Source: Pseudomonadota bacterium (GTDB lineage: Bacteria > Pseudomonadota > Alphaproteobacteria > Rhizobiales > Xanthobacteraceae). From it: a stretch of DNA of 64,000 nucleotides. This document shows, one piece after another, positions 24,399 to 32,322 of the stretch. The stretch is taken from NCBI GenBank assembly GCA_023387735.1, contig JAEWHP010000035.1, forward strand, positions 1 through 64,000. Reading direction: 5' to 3'. The number at the start of each line of letters is the position of its first letter. Within the stretch, counting starts at the first letter, position 1. The notes below the pieces were generated by a model that did no database searches, was not told the origin of the DNA, and worked only from the letters and a program-made list of their open reading frames with translations. The position numbers and the translations under genes are program-made.

Positions 24399-25593
24399 CT
24401 CCAAATCCGCGGGCGCAAAGGAAGTCTGGATCACCGGCATCGGCATCGTCTCCTCGCTCGGCGAAGGGCTGGACGCGCATTGGGATGCGCTGAACGCCAA
24501 AACCATCAACATCGATGACAAGCGCTTCGCGCCCTACATCGTGCATCCGCTCGCCCCGGTCTCCTTCGACGCGCAGATTCCGAAAAAGGGCGACCAGCGC
24601 CAGATGGAAGCCTGGCAGCGCATCGGAACCTATGCGGCGGGGCTGGCGCTGGATTCGGCCGGCGTCAAGGGCAACAAGGAAATCCTCGGCCGGATGGACA
24701 TGATCGTCGCTGCCGGCGGCGGCGAACGCGATCTGGCGGTCGACGAGTCGATCATGAGCGCCGACGCCAAGGGCAATTCCAGTCCGGGCTTTCTCAACGA
24801 ACGGCTGATGAACGATCTGCGGCCGACGCTGTTTCTCGCCCAGCTCTCCAATCTGCTCGCCGGCAACATCGCAATCGTCCACGGCGTGTGCGGCACGTCG
24901 CGCACCTTCATGGGCGAGGAAGCCGCCAGCATCGACGCGGCGCGAATCGCGCTGGCGCGGATCGAGGCTGGACAGAGCGAGATTGCGCTGGTCGGCGCGG
25001 CCCACAATGGCGAGCGCTCCGACCTGCTGGTGCTCTATGAATTCGGCGACTTCAATCTGAAAGAGAGCTACACACCGGTCTGGCAGCGCGAAGATCGAAG
25101 CGGTTTCGCACTCGGGTCCGCCGGCTGTTTCCTGGTGCTGGAGTCACGCGAGCACGCGGAAGCGCGTGGCGCGAAGCCCTACGCCCGGCTGACCAGGGTG
25201 GTCGCAGACCTCGCGCAGCGCAAGCAGCCGGGCGCGGTGACCAAGTCGCTGGAAGCGATGTGGCCGAAGCTCGGCATTGCCGGCGACAGCGGCAATTTGA
25301 TCACGGGCGCGACCGGCGCCGAGCCGGTGACATCGGAAGAGAAGGCATTTTTGCGCGAGCATCCGGGGTTCGCCCTGCGCGCCACCGGAACCATGTTCGG
25401 GCACACGCTCGAGACCCAGTTTCCGCTCGGCCTGGCGCTGGCCGCGCTGTCGATCTCGCGCGGCGCGCTGTTTCCGCCCAACGATCCCACCGGCCTCGAG
25501 GTTGAAAAGCCCGGTGCGCCGGACCAGATTGTGGTGGTGGGGGCCGGTCACTGGCAGGGCGAAGGCATGGCCCTGGTCGAGGCCATCAAGTAG
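24391..25593 (+). CDS. fabF2XL: Beta-ketoacyl-ACP synthase-like FabF2XL, partly degenerate active site
   Basis: 400-residue thiolase-fold ketosynthase of the lipid A VLCFA operon. Cys167 (VHGVCGTSRT) and the second His338 (GTMFGHT) are kept. By alignment with FabF1XL next door, however, the first catalytic His is replaced by Ala307 (ITGATGAEP) and the conserved Lys by Gly333. It may act as a partner or chain-length subunit of FabF1XL rather than an independent condensing enzyme, by analogy with chain-length factors of type II polyketide synthases; that is inference. Start ATG 24391 overlaps the fabZXL stop. Confidence 0.88.
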   Translation: MTDSKSAGAKEVWITGIGIVSSLGEGLDAHWDALNAKTINIDDKRFAPYIVHPLAPVSFDAQIPKKGDQRQMEAWQRIGTYAAGLALDSAGVKGNKEILGRMDMIVAAGGGERDLAVDESIMSADAKGNSSPGFLNERLMNDLRPTLFLAQLSNLLAGNIAIVHGVCGTSRTFMGEEAASIDAARIALARIEAGQSEIALVGAAHNGERSDLLVLYEFGDFNLKESYTPVWQREDRSGFALGSAGCFLVLESREHAEARGAKPYARLTRVVADLAQRKQPGAVTKSLEAMWPKLGIAGDSGNLITGATGAEPVTSEEKAFLREHPGFALRATGTMFGHTLETQFPLGLALAALSISRGALFPPNDPTGLEVEKPGAPDQIVVVGAGHWQGEGMALVEAIK

Positions 25594-25691
25594 AGCGTCC
25601 GGAACGCGTGGCGCGCCGTTGGCGCGGGACCACGGCCGGACAACGGATCAGAGCGCGACCTTCATTGGCCGCGCGCATCGACGGGGGAACC

Positions 25692-26969
25692 ATGTCAGCA
25701 CCACGCGACAAGTTCGGCAGGCCAATCGTCGTCGTCACCGGCATGGGTGTCGTGACGTCGCTCGGCGCCGGCAAGAAGGATAACTGGACGCGGCTGACCG
25801 CAGGCGAATCCGGCATTCGCACCGTGACGCGCTTCCCGATCGACGGCCTGAAGACCACCATGGCCGGCACGGTCGATTTCGTCACCGTCGATCCCGCCTC
25901 GTCGACCGGCCTGACCGAGCGGCTGGCCGAAATGGCCACCGGGGAAGCTGTCGAACAGGCCGGCATCGGCGGCAAGGCCGATTTTCCCGGGCCGCTGTTC
26001 CTTGCAGTGGCGCCGGTGGAAGTCGAGTGGCCGCAACGGCTCGAACTCGGGCGCGCCGTCGGCAAGACCGATTTCAAATACGAGGACATGCTGCGGGTCA
26101 GCGGTGGCGGCCGGTTCGCGCAGTATCACCATCGCTTCATGTTCGGTTCGGTGGCGAGCCATCTGGCCGAAACCTTCGGCACCAAGGGTTCGCCGATTTC
26201 GCTGTCGACGGCGTGCGCCTCCGGCGCCACCGCGATCCAGCTCGGCGTCGAGGCGATCCGCCGTGGTGAAGCCGACGCCGCGCTGTGCGTGGGGACCGAC
26301 GGTTCGGTCAATCCGGAAGCGCTGGTGCGGTTCTCGCTGCTGTCGGCGCTGTCGACGCAGAACGAACCGCCGCAGGCGGCCTCAAAGCCGTTCTCGAAGA
26401 ACCGCGATGGTTTCGTGATGGCGGAAGGCGCCGGCGCGATGGTGCTGGAGAGTTATGAGTCCGCGATGGCGCGCGGCGCCGCCATTCTCGGCGTCGTCGC
26501 CGGCTGCGGCGAGCTGACCGACTCGTTCCACCGCACCCGCTCCAGCCCGGACGGCAAGCCGATCATCGGCTGCATGCGCAAGACGCTGGCCGATGCCGGG
26601 CTCGAACCCGAACAGATCGACCACATCAACGCGCACGGCACCGCGACGCCGGAAAACGACAAGATGGAGTACAACACGACGGCGGTCGTGTTCGGCGATC
26701 ACTTGCCGAAGATTCCGGTGTCGTCGAACAAGTCGATGGTCGGGCATACGATTTCCGCGGCCGGCGCGGTCGAGGCCGTGTTCTCGCTGCTGACGCTGGA
26801 ACACCAGCGGATTCCGCCGACGATCAATTACGAGATTCCGGATCCCGCCATCCTGTTCGACGTGGTCGGCAACAAGGCGCGCGACGCCCGCGTCACCGCC
26901 GTGATGTCCAACTCGTTCGGCTTCGGCGGGCAGAATGCCTCGCTGATCCTGACGCGCGAACCGGTTTAG
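25692..26969 (+). CDS. fabF1XL: Beta-ketoacyl-ACP synthase FabF1XL
   Basis: 425-residue condensing enzyme that extends the acyl chain on AcpXL with malonyl units. The catalytic triad is complete: Cys175 (LSTACASGAT), His315 (INAHGTATPEND), His352 with Lys347 (SSNKSMVGHT). It ends in the usual SNSFGFGGQNASL. Start ATG 25692 follows a GGGGGA ribosome site; the open frame upstream to 25608 has no homology. It lies about 100 bp after fabF2XL and 15 bp before lpxXL. Confidence 0.93.
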   Translation: MSAPRDKFGRPIVVVTGMGVVTSLGAGKKDNWTRLTAGESGIRTVTRFPIDGLKTTMAGTVDFVTVDPASSTGLTERLAEMATGEAVEQAGIGGKADFPGPLFLAVAPVEVEWPQRLELGRAVGKTDFKYEDMLRVSGGGRFAQYHHRFMFGSVASHLAETFGTKGSPISLSTACASGATAIQLGVEAIRRGEADAALCVGTDGSVNPEALVRFSLLSALSTQNEPPQAASKPFSKNRDGFVMAEGAGAMVLESYESAMARGAAILGVVAGCGELTDSFHRTRSSPDGKPIIGCMRKTLADAGLEPEQIDHINAHGTATPENDKMEYNTTAVVFGDHLPKIPVSSNKSMVGHTISAAGAVEAVFSLLTLEHQRIPPTINYEIPDPAILFDVVGNKARDARVTAVMSNSFGFGGQNASLILTREPV

Positions 26970-26984
26970 CAGCCGCTCTTGGCA

Positions 26985-27920
26985 ATGAACCGCCTGCTCC
27001 TACGCACCAAGGCGCGCCTCCGCGACGCCGCCAAGCCTTTGACGGAAGCAGCCGTAGGCGGGCTGACGATCGCGCTGTTGCGCACGACGCGCTATTTCGA
27101 TCCGGACAAGACCGCCAACTTCTTCGGCCGCGTCACCCGCTTCATCGGCCGAAGGCTGCGCGAGGACCGCATCGGCCGCGAAAACCTGAAGGCCGCCTTC
27201 CCCGAGAAATCGCCGGAGGAGATCGAAACCATCCTGACCGGCGTCTGGGACAATCTCGGCCGCATCGGCGCTGAATTTGCCCATCTCGATCACATCTGGG
27301 ATTACGACCTCGACCATCCGGAAAAGCCGAGCCGCATCGAGTTCACGCCGCGGACCAAGCAGATCTTCGATCACCTGCGCGACGACGGCAAACCCGCCAT
27401 CATCTTCGCGAGCCATCTCGGCAATTGGGAGATCCCCGCGCTCGGCGCGGTCGCCCATGGTCTCGACTGCGCGATCCTGTTCCGGCGGCCGAACATCGAA
27501 TCCGCCGATCGCGCCATCGAACGGATCCGGGCCGTCAAAATGGGCACGCTGGTGCCGGCCGGCCGCGACGCGCCGCTCAAGCTGGCGGAGGCGCTGCAGA
27601 AGGGCCAGCACGTCGCCATGCTGGTCGATCAGTACATGGGCAACGGCGTCGAGGTGACGTTCTTCGGCCGCAAGACCAAGGCCAATCCGACGCTGGCGCG
27701 GCTGCTGCGGCAGGTCGAATGCCCCGTGCACGGCGTGCGCATCATCCGCCTGCCCAACCACCGCTTCCGTGCCGAACTGTCCGAAGAGGTCAAGCCGGTG
27801 CGCGACGCCGAGGGCCAGATCGACGTCCAGGGCACCATGCAGGCGGTGACGTCGGTGATCGAAGGCTGGGTGCGGGAGTATCCGGACCAGTGGCTGTGGC
27901 TGCACAGAAGGTGGCGATAG
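26985..27920 (+). CDS. lpxXL: Lipid A very-long-chain acyltransferase LpxXL (HtrB/LpxL family)
   Basis: 311-residue inner-membrane acyltransferase that transfers the very-long-chain acid from AcpXL onto lipid A. An N-terminal hydrophobic anchor region (LTEAAVGGLTIALLRTTRYF) precedes the catalytic HX4E-type motif in FASHLGNWEIP, the block LFRRPNIESADRAIERIR and the VDQYMG...VTFFGR region. Start ATG 26985; a TTG six bases earlier is in frame. In Rhizobium a dehydrogenase gene (adh2XL) sits between fabF1XL and lpxXL; here lpxXL follows fabF1XL directly. The last 290 bp are overlapped antisense by the open frame of a toxin-like gene. Confidence 0.92.
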   Translation: MNRLLLRTKARLRDAAKPLTEAAVGGLTIALLRTTRYFDPDKTANFFGRVTRFIGRRLREDRIGRENLKAAFPEKSPEEIETILTGVWDNLGRIGAEFAHLDHIWDYDLDHPEKPSRIEFTPRTKQIFDHLRDDGKPAIIFASHLGNWEIPALGAVAHGLDCAILFRRPNIESADRAIERIRAVKMGTLVPAGRDAPLKLAEALQKGQHVAMLVDQYMGNGVEVTFFGRKTKANPTLARLLRQVECPVHGVRIIRLPNHRFRAELSEEVKPVRDAEGQIDVQGTMQAVTSVIEGWVREYPDQWLWLHRRWR

Positions 27921-28270
27921 CGGCCAGCGTTGCTACTGACACGTCCCGGCTCGATGACCGAGAAATGGCCGGCCCAATCGTCGCGCGCCAGGATCAGACT
28001 CGCAAGCTGCGGTCCAACCTCATCGGCGCCGGGCATTGGAATGCGGAGGAAGATCACGCCGCACGCAGGAGGCAATCCTGATGCTTTCGCCAGTTCGCCG
28101 AAATCCTTATCAAAAGTAAGCAGAATACGCCCGTCGCGCGCCGCCCACGCCAGTACTTCCCTATCGTGAATACCGGGAGCTTCGGTTCTGATCCAGACGA
28201 CGTCGCTTTCGGCTACACGAAGGGCCCTGACCAGCGCGCCCGGAATGTTCTCATTGGCAAGAAAGCGCAT
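27629..28270 (-). CDS. DUF5615/PIN-like toxin, C-terminally extended into lpxXL antisense
   Basis: The first about 112 residues (MRFLANENIPG ... FSVIEPGRV) match the DUF5615 PIN-like nuclease toxin family, with acidic residues in ANENIP, HDREVLAWA and LTFDKDFGEL. The usual protein ends near here (about position 27934), but this frame has no stop and runs another 100 residues antisense through the end of lpxXL. The natural 3' end therefore seems lost or frameshifted. Start ATG 28270 lies one base after the stop of the DUF433 antitoxin. The toxin may be altered or inactive; a translated fusion is not proven. Confidence 0.75.
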   Translation of the reverse strand: MRFLANENIPGALVRALRVAESDVVWIRTEAPGIHDREVLAWAARDGRILLTFDKDFGELAKASGLPPACGVIFLRIPMPGADEVGPQLASLILARDDWAGHFSVIEPGRVSSNAGRYRHLLCSHSHWSGYSRTQPSITDVTACMVPWTSIWPSASRTGLTSSDSSARKRWLGRRMMRTPCTGHSTCRSSRASVGLALVLRPKNVTSTPLPMY

Positions 28271-28271
28271 A

Positions 28272-28502
28272 TCAAGCCGCGCTGGGATAAACTTTCTCCC
28301 CACTCAACGTATCGCGGGCATAAGCAAGACACGCAATGATGTCGTCATGGGTAATATCAGGGTAATTGGTCAGAATGTCGGACTCCATCCAACCGTCTGC
28401 CAGCAGGCCAATCACGAATTCCACGGCAAGCCTAGTCCCGCGAATAACAGGCTTCCCGGCCAACACATCAGGCGACAACGATATGCGAGGATGTTCGGTC
28501 AT
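28272..28502 (-). CDS. DUF433 antitoxin
   Basis: 76-residue DUF433 protein, the antitoxin partner commonly found directly before DUF5615 toxins. It has the family sequence ISLSPDVLAGKPVIRGTRLAVEF, then a winged-helix-like region with DGWMESDILTNYPDITHDDIIACLAYA. Start ATG 28502. It neutralises the toxin and probably autoregulates the pair. The stop (TGA) is followed by one base and the toxin ATG, so the two are translationally coupled. Confidence 0.9.
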   Translation of the reverse strand: MTEHPRISLSPDVLAGKPVIRGTRLAVEFVIGLLADGWMESDILTNYPDITHDDIIACLAYARDTLSGEKVYPSAA

Positions 28503-28651
28503 GGTCCGCGGCCACTCCTTGTCCAGACCTGGATACTACCTGAGTCCGGCCGGCTGCGCGACGGCAGATTCATGGAATGAAGCCTTCAACCATGGAGCAG
28601 GACGGGAGTCCAATTCTCCCGTATCGATCTCTGCCGAGTTGCGGGGCTTCC
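28503..28651. other. Short intergenic stretch with a tRNA T-arm-like hairpin
   Basis: Holds the promoter of the DUF433 gene on the minus strand. A perfect hairpin (7-bp stem ACGGGAG/CTCCCGT, 7-base loop) lies at 28602-28622, 30 bp beyond the end of the small ORF 28652-28762. It may be that gene's terminator; there is no T-tract. Confidence 0.4.
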
Positions 28652-28762
28652 CTACCCGCCGAGCAGGCCAAGGCTCCAGGCCTTCATGGCCACCGTCGAG
28701 GCCAGTATGAAGGCGATCTGCAGCAGCGTGCGCGTCGAGACGAATGCGAGGACGTTTGTCAT
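28652..28762 (-). CDS. Small membrane peptide, 36 aa
   Basis: 36-codon frame MTNVLAFVSTRTLLQIAF followed by ILASTVAMKAWSLGLLGG, which forms one hydrophobic helix with few charges. A GGGAG ribosome site lies 7 bases upstream of the ATG. It stands alone between the toxin-antitoxin pair and a palindromic repeat. There is no known family; it is supported only by the ribosome site, the clean helix and the lack of any other gene here. Confidence 0.45.
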   Translation of the reverse strand: MTNVLAFVSTRTLLQIAFILASTVAMKAWSLGLLGG

Positions 28763-28876
28763 GTGATGCTCCCGGTAGGAGCTATAGATTCCAGTCCGGG
28801 TTCCGGCAATAGGCGTTTGCTGGTAACGGGTTGCCCGGGAACAGTACAGCGATATCGGGCTCCGCAGACCTCACAA

Positions 28877-28961
28877 CGTCATTGCGAGCGGAGCGAAGCA
28901 ATCCACCTCGCCGCTTGCGGAGACATGGATTGCTTCGTCGCTTCGCTCATCGCAATGACGG
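28877..28961. repeat. Palindromic intergenic repeat, family C (complete copy)
   Basis: Left end CGTCATTGCGAGCGGAGCG and right end CGCTCATCGCAATGACGG are complementary, with an inner pair GAAGCAATCCA / TGGATTGCTTC. It lies between the small ORF and the end of the PotF gene. A half copy of the left end is found at 40566-40595. Confidence 0.9.
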
Positions 28962-28983
28962 CAGCGATAGCTTGCGCTACGCG

Positions 28984-30090
28984 TCACTTCCCCGTCTTCA
29001 CCCTGGTCCAGAGCCGGTTGATGATGCGCTGGGTGGCGGGATCGCGGGCGTTGATCACGAACAGCTTCTTCTGCAACGCCTCGTCCGGATAGATGTTCTT
29101 GTCGTTGAGGATCTTCGGATCGATCAGCTTCTGGCTCGCCAGGTTGCCGTTGGCGTAGGACAGGAAATCGGAGTTCTTCGCCGCGACGTCCGGGCGGTAG
29201 AGATAGTTGATCAGTTCATGGGCCTCCGCGACGTTCTTCGCATCGGCCGGAATTGCCAGATTGTCGAAGAACATCTGCGCACCCTCTTTCGGGATGGTGT
29301 AGCCGATCTCGATGCCGTTTTTGGCTTCCGCCGCGCGGCTGCGCGCCTGCATGATGTCGCCCGACCATCCGACGACGAAACAGATCTCGCCCGACGCCAG
29401 CGCCCCCAGATATTCCGACGAGTGAAACTTGCGGACATAGGGCCTGATCTTGCTGACGAGTTCGGCGGCCTTTTCGAGATCTGCCTGCTTGGTCGAGTTC
29501 GGATCGATTCCGAGATAGCTGAGCGCGGCGGGCAGGATGTCATCGGCGGAGTCCAGCATATGGATGCCGCAATCCTTGAACCTGGCGAGGTTCTCCGGCT
29601 TGAACACCATGTCCCAGCTGTCGATCTTCGCATCAGGCCCGAGGATTTTCTGCGCGGTCTTGACGTTGTAGCCGATGCCCGTGGTGCCCCACATGTAGTT
29701 GGCGCCGTAGACATTGCCGGGGTCGTAGATCGCAAGCTGGCTGGTCACGACGGGCCAGGCGTTGGCGAGGTTGGGCAGTTTCGACTTGTCGAGCTTGAGA
29801 AAGACTTTTGCGGTGATCTGGCGCTGCAGGAAGTAGCCTGTCGGCACCACGACGTCGTAGCCGGATTTGCCCGCCAGCAGCCGCGTCTCCAGCGTCTCGT
29901 TGGCGTCGAACGTGTCGTAGACGACCTTGATGCCGGTCTCTTTGGTGAAATCCTCCAGCACCCCCGGGGCCATATAGTTCGACCAGTTGTAGAAATTGAC
30001 CGTGCGCTCCTGCGCCCATGCGGGCGACAGAGACAGTGCCACCGTCATCGTACCTAGCAGGCGAAACGAACGCCGGATCAGATCGCGCAT
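28984..30090 (-). CDS. Periplasmic polyamine-binding protein (PotF-like)
   Basis: 368-residue extracellular solute-binding protein for putrescine/spermidine ABC uptake. The signal peptide ends SPAWA before QERTVNFYNW. Family signatures are YNWSNYMAPGVLEDFTKETGIKVVYDTFD, then YDVVVPTGYFLQRQI and NYMWGTTGIGYNV, all classic PotF/PotD segments, and ligand-contacting acidic residues in SWDMVFKPENLARFKD. Start ATG 30090. It ends a run rhodanese, aminotransferase, potF (gaps 8 and 4 bp), but no permease or ATPase genes are in view. Confidence 0.93.
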   Translation of the reverse strand: MRDLIRRSFRLLGTMTVALSLSPAWAQERTVNFYNWSNYMAPGVLEDFTKETGIKVVYDTFDANETLETRLLAGKSGYDVVVPTGYFLQRQITAKVFLKLDKSKLPNLANAWPVVTSQLAIYDPGNVYGANYMWGTTGIGYNVKTAQKILGPDAKIDSWDMVFKPENLARFKDCGIHMLDSADDILPAALSYLGIDPNSTKQADLEKAAELVSKIRPYVRKFHSSEYLGALASGEICFVVGWSGDIMQARSRAAEAKNGIEIGYTIPKEGAQMFFDNLAIPADAKNVAEAHELINYLYRPDVAAKNSDFLSYANGNLASQKLIDPKILNDKNIYPDEALQKKLFVINARDPATQRIINRLWTRVKTGK

Positions 30091-30094
30091 CTCG

Positions 30095-31267
30095 TTACCT
30101 CGCGCGGCGGCCGTGCACGGCGTCCGACAACCGCTCCAGCGCGGTGTCCAGCGTCTCGTCCTTCTTGGAAAAACAGAAACGCACCACCGAGGTCACCGCA
30201 TCCTGTTCGTAGAATGCAGATACCGGGATCGCGGCGACCTTGTAGTCGGTCACGATGCGCTTGCAGAACTCGACGTCGGTTTCGTTGAGCCCGAGCGGCG
30301 AAAGGTCGACGGTGAGGAAATACGTGCCCTGCGATTTCAGGACGGGAAAGCCGATGTTCTCCAGCCCCTTCGTCAGGCGGTCCCTGCTCCGCGCCAGGTC
30401 CTTGCGCATGTCGTAAAAATACTGATCGGGCTTGTTGAGGCCGTAGGCGACGGCGGCCTGCAGGTTAGGCGCTGTCGTGAAGGTCAGGAACTGATGCACC
30501 TTCGCCGCTACACGAAGCAAATGCGGCGCGGCGCAGACGAAGCCGATCTTCCACCCCGTCAGCGAAAAGATCTTGCCAGCGCTGCCGACCTTGATGGTGC
30601 GGTCGCGCATGCCCGGGATCGTGATCAGCGGGATATGCTCGCGGCCGTCGAACACCACGTGCTCCCAGACCTCGTCGCAGATCGCGATGGTGTCGTACTG
30701 CTGGCAGAACCGCGCCAGCAATTCGAGGTCCTCGCGGGGATAGACGACGGCAGCCGGGTTGAGCGGATTGTTGAACAGCACCGCCTTGGTCTTGTGGTTG
30801 AAGACGCTGGCCAGCATCTCCTCGGTCAGCCGCCACCCCGGCGGCTCAAGGCGCAACAGCCGCGGGATGCCGCCAGCCTGGCGGATGATCGGCAAATAGC
30901 TGTCATAGACCGGCTGGAAGCAGACCACCTCGTCGCCCGGCTCGACCACAGCGAGAATGGACGACGTCAGCGCCTCGGTGCCACCCGAGGTCACCATCAC
31001 TTCGGTCATTGGATCGAGCGCGAGCTTGTGCCAGCGGCCGTAATGCTCCGCGATCGCCGTGCGCAGCTCCGGAATGCCCATCATAGACGGGTACTGGTTG
31101 TAACCGTTGATCGTCGCGTCGGCCGCGGCGCGGCGGATGTCCTCCGGACCGGGATCGTCGGGGAAACCCTGGCCGAGATTGATGGCGTTGTTGTCGCGCG
31201 CGGCCTGCGACATCGCCTCGAAGACGGTGACGGGAAGGTCGGCGAAGACCTTGTTCATGGATGTCAT
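30095..31267 (-). CDS. Class I/II PLP-dependent aminotransferase
   Basis: 390-residue fold-type I aminotransferase most like the kynurenine/methionine/glutamine aminotransferase group (YbdL type). Pyridoxal-binding features: NPLNPAAVV (substrate carboxylate loop), AICDEVWEHVVFDG (Asp contacting the PLP ring), and the PLP lysine in GSAGKIFSLTGWKIGF. The N-terminus INLGQGFPDDPGPEDI is typical of this group. Start ATG 31267, 8 bp after the rhodanese gene. The operon context with a polyamine-binding protein suggests nitrogen or sulfur amino acid use; the substrate is not determined. Confidence 0.92.
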   Translation of the reverse strand: MTSMNKVFADLPVTVFEAMSQAARDNNAINLGQGFPDDPGPEDIRRAAADATINGYNQYPSMMGIPELRTAIAEHYGRWHKLALDPMTEVMVTSGGTEALTSSILAVVEPGDEVVCFQPVYDSYLPIIRQAGGIPRLLRLEPPGWRLTEEMLASVFNHKTKAVLFNNPLNPAAVVYPREDLELLARFCQQYDTIAICDEVWEHVVFDGREHIPLITIPGMRDRTIKVGSAGKIFSLTGWKIGFVCAAPHLLRVAAKVHQFLTFTTAPNLQAAVAYGLNKPDQYFYDMRKDLARSRDRLTKGLENIGFPVLKSQGTYFLTVDLSPLGLNETDVEFCKRIVTDYKVAAIPVSAFYEQDAVTSVVRFCFSKKDETLDTALERLSDAVHGRRAR

Positions 31268-31275
31268 GATCGGGA

Positions 31276-31608
31276 TCAGCCGCCGGTCTTGGTCGGCAAC
31301 CCAGCTGCCTTCCAGCCGATGATGCCGCCTGCCAGATGCTTGTCGTAGGCAAGGCCCGCCGCCTGGGCGGCCAGCGAGGCCGTCACCGAGCGCTTGCCCG
31401 AACGGCAGGCGAAAACCACCTGCTTGCCCTGCGGGTCCGGAATGGCGGCCGGATCGAAACTCTGCAAGGGAACGACGACGCCGTCCGGATAGGCCTCTAC
31501 CGCAACCTCATTGGGCTCGCGGACATCGACCAACAGATAGCGGCCTTCCGCTATCCCCTTCGACACCTCTTCCGGCGTTAAGTCGTGCACCTGATGGTCG
31601 GCCAACAT
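31276..31608 (-). CDS. Single-domain rhodanese
   Basis: 110-residue GlpE-like rhodanese (sulfurtransferase) with the active-site loop ACRSGKRS, Cys68 being the sulfur-carrying residue. The fold segments LLVDVREPNEVAVEAYPDGVV and HLAGGIIGWKAAGLP are present. Start ATG 31608 with AGGAGGA upstream. First gene of the run with the aminotransferase and PotF genes; a link to persulfide or thiosulfate chemistry is generic. Confidence 0.92.
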   Translation of the reverse strand: MLADHQVHDLTPEEVSKGIAEGRYLLVDVREPNEVAVEAYPDGVVVPLQSFDPAAIPDPQGKQVVFACRSGKRSVTASLAAQAAGLAYDKHLAGGIIGWKAAGLPTKTGG

Positions 31609-31960
31609 ATCCTCCTGACACGGGCGCCATGAGGGCTCCGATCAGCCCCGCCGCGCGGGCGCCAAGGTCGCCCCTTGCGCGACCAAAATCAAGCGCCGCG
31701 AACGGCTTAATGGGCCGCCAAAGCCGAGCGCCCCGAGGCGGATTTACTCTCCGGCGGCCCAGGTTTTCAGGCGGGATGTTCCTTTGGCACGCGGCGGCAA
31801 GCCTCACGAGCCGCGCGGCCTCCAGCGAAAACGAAAAACCCCGGCATGTAAGCCGGGGCCCGAACGGCCACAGCGTACATCCGGCCATGACCATCAGATT
31901 CCATTTAGCATGCGGTTCTTGAAGAACGTATGACGTCGGCTTCGCGTCGCCTGAGCAGGT
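31609..31960. other. Gap of about 350 bp with one terminator
   Basis: Lies between the rhodanese gene and the 67-aa gene at 31961-32164. It contains a classic hairpin terminator for minus-strand transcription at 31839-31858 and otherwise GC-rich sequence holding the rhodanese promoter. No coding frame here has a convincing ribosome site or homology. Confidence 0.5.
31839..31858 (-). terminator. Rho-independent terminator (minus strand)
   Basis: Stem CCCCGGC/GCCGGGG with a 6-base loop. Reading the minus strand it is followed by a T-rich tract (TTTTTCGTTTTC). It would end transcripts from the small gene at 31961-32164, about 100 bp upstream, and possibly the opgC-like gene before it. Confidence 0.85.
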
Positions 31961-32164
31961 TCAGCGACCAGCGCGCTCGGCATCGGTCGACATCAGCGAC
32001 GTCGGACGCTGCTTCATCAGCGCGTCCATGCCGTGGCGATGCAGCCAGAGCAGCCCCATGGCGAGTTGCCGCAAGTCGTTGCGCGCCGAACCGACAGGCA
32101 GCCTTCTTGCCCGGCGCAGCGCGTCGGCAGCCTGCCTTTCCAATGCCGACAACTGGCGTCCCAC
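31961..32164 (-). CDS. Small conserved hypothetical protein, 67 aa
   Basis: 67 residues from GTG 32164, with a GGGAG site 6 bases upstream. The sequence (GRQLSALERQAADALRRARRLPVG, then RNDLRQLAMGLLWLHRHG) is basic and alpha-helical, resembling short proteins I have seen conserved across Bradyrhizobium; no function is known. It lies 158 bp downstream of the opgC-like gene and upstream of the terminator at 31839-31858, which supports a real transcript. Confidence 0.6.
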   Translation of the reverse strand: MGRQLSALERQAADALRRARRLPVGSARNDLRQLAMGLLWLHRHGMDALMKQRPTSLMSTDAERAGR

Positions 32165-32322
32165 CCGTTGCTCCCGACCGGACCGATTTCGATGCTGTTC
32201 CTGCCCGAGCCGTCTATCTCATTTCTGGCGCAAGTTTTGTGAAACGGTTCACTCTTGCCCCCGGCTGGTGCACCACGGCCTGTGTACAACATCACAATCG
32301 CGGAACCGCCGTCCGGTATCGC

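Noticed and set aside
27629..27934. The antisense tail of the toxin as an independent gene
   Set aside because: It has no own start with a ribosome site and only mirrors the lpxXL coding sequence; reported instead as an extension of the toxin frame.
28602..28622. Hairpin with a T-arm-like 7-base loop, possible tRNA or tmRNA 3' end
   Set aside because: The stem is 7 bp rather than 5, no acceptor, D-arm or anticodon arm can be folded around it, and no CCA end follows.
30096..30130. Possible separate start inside the PotF-aminotransferase junction
   Set aside because: The 4-bp gap with normal stop and start explains the junction; no extra frame needed.
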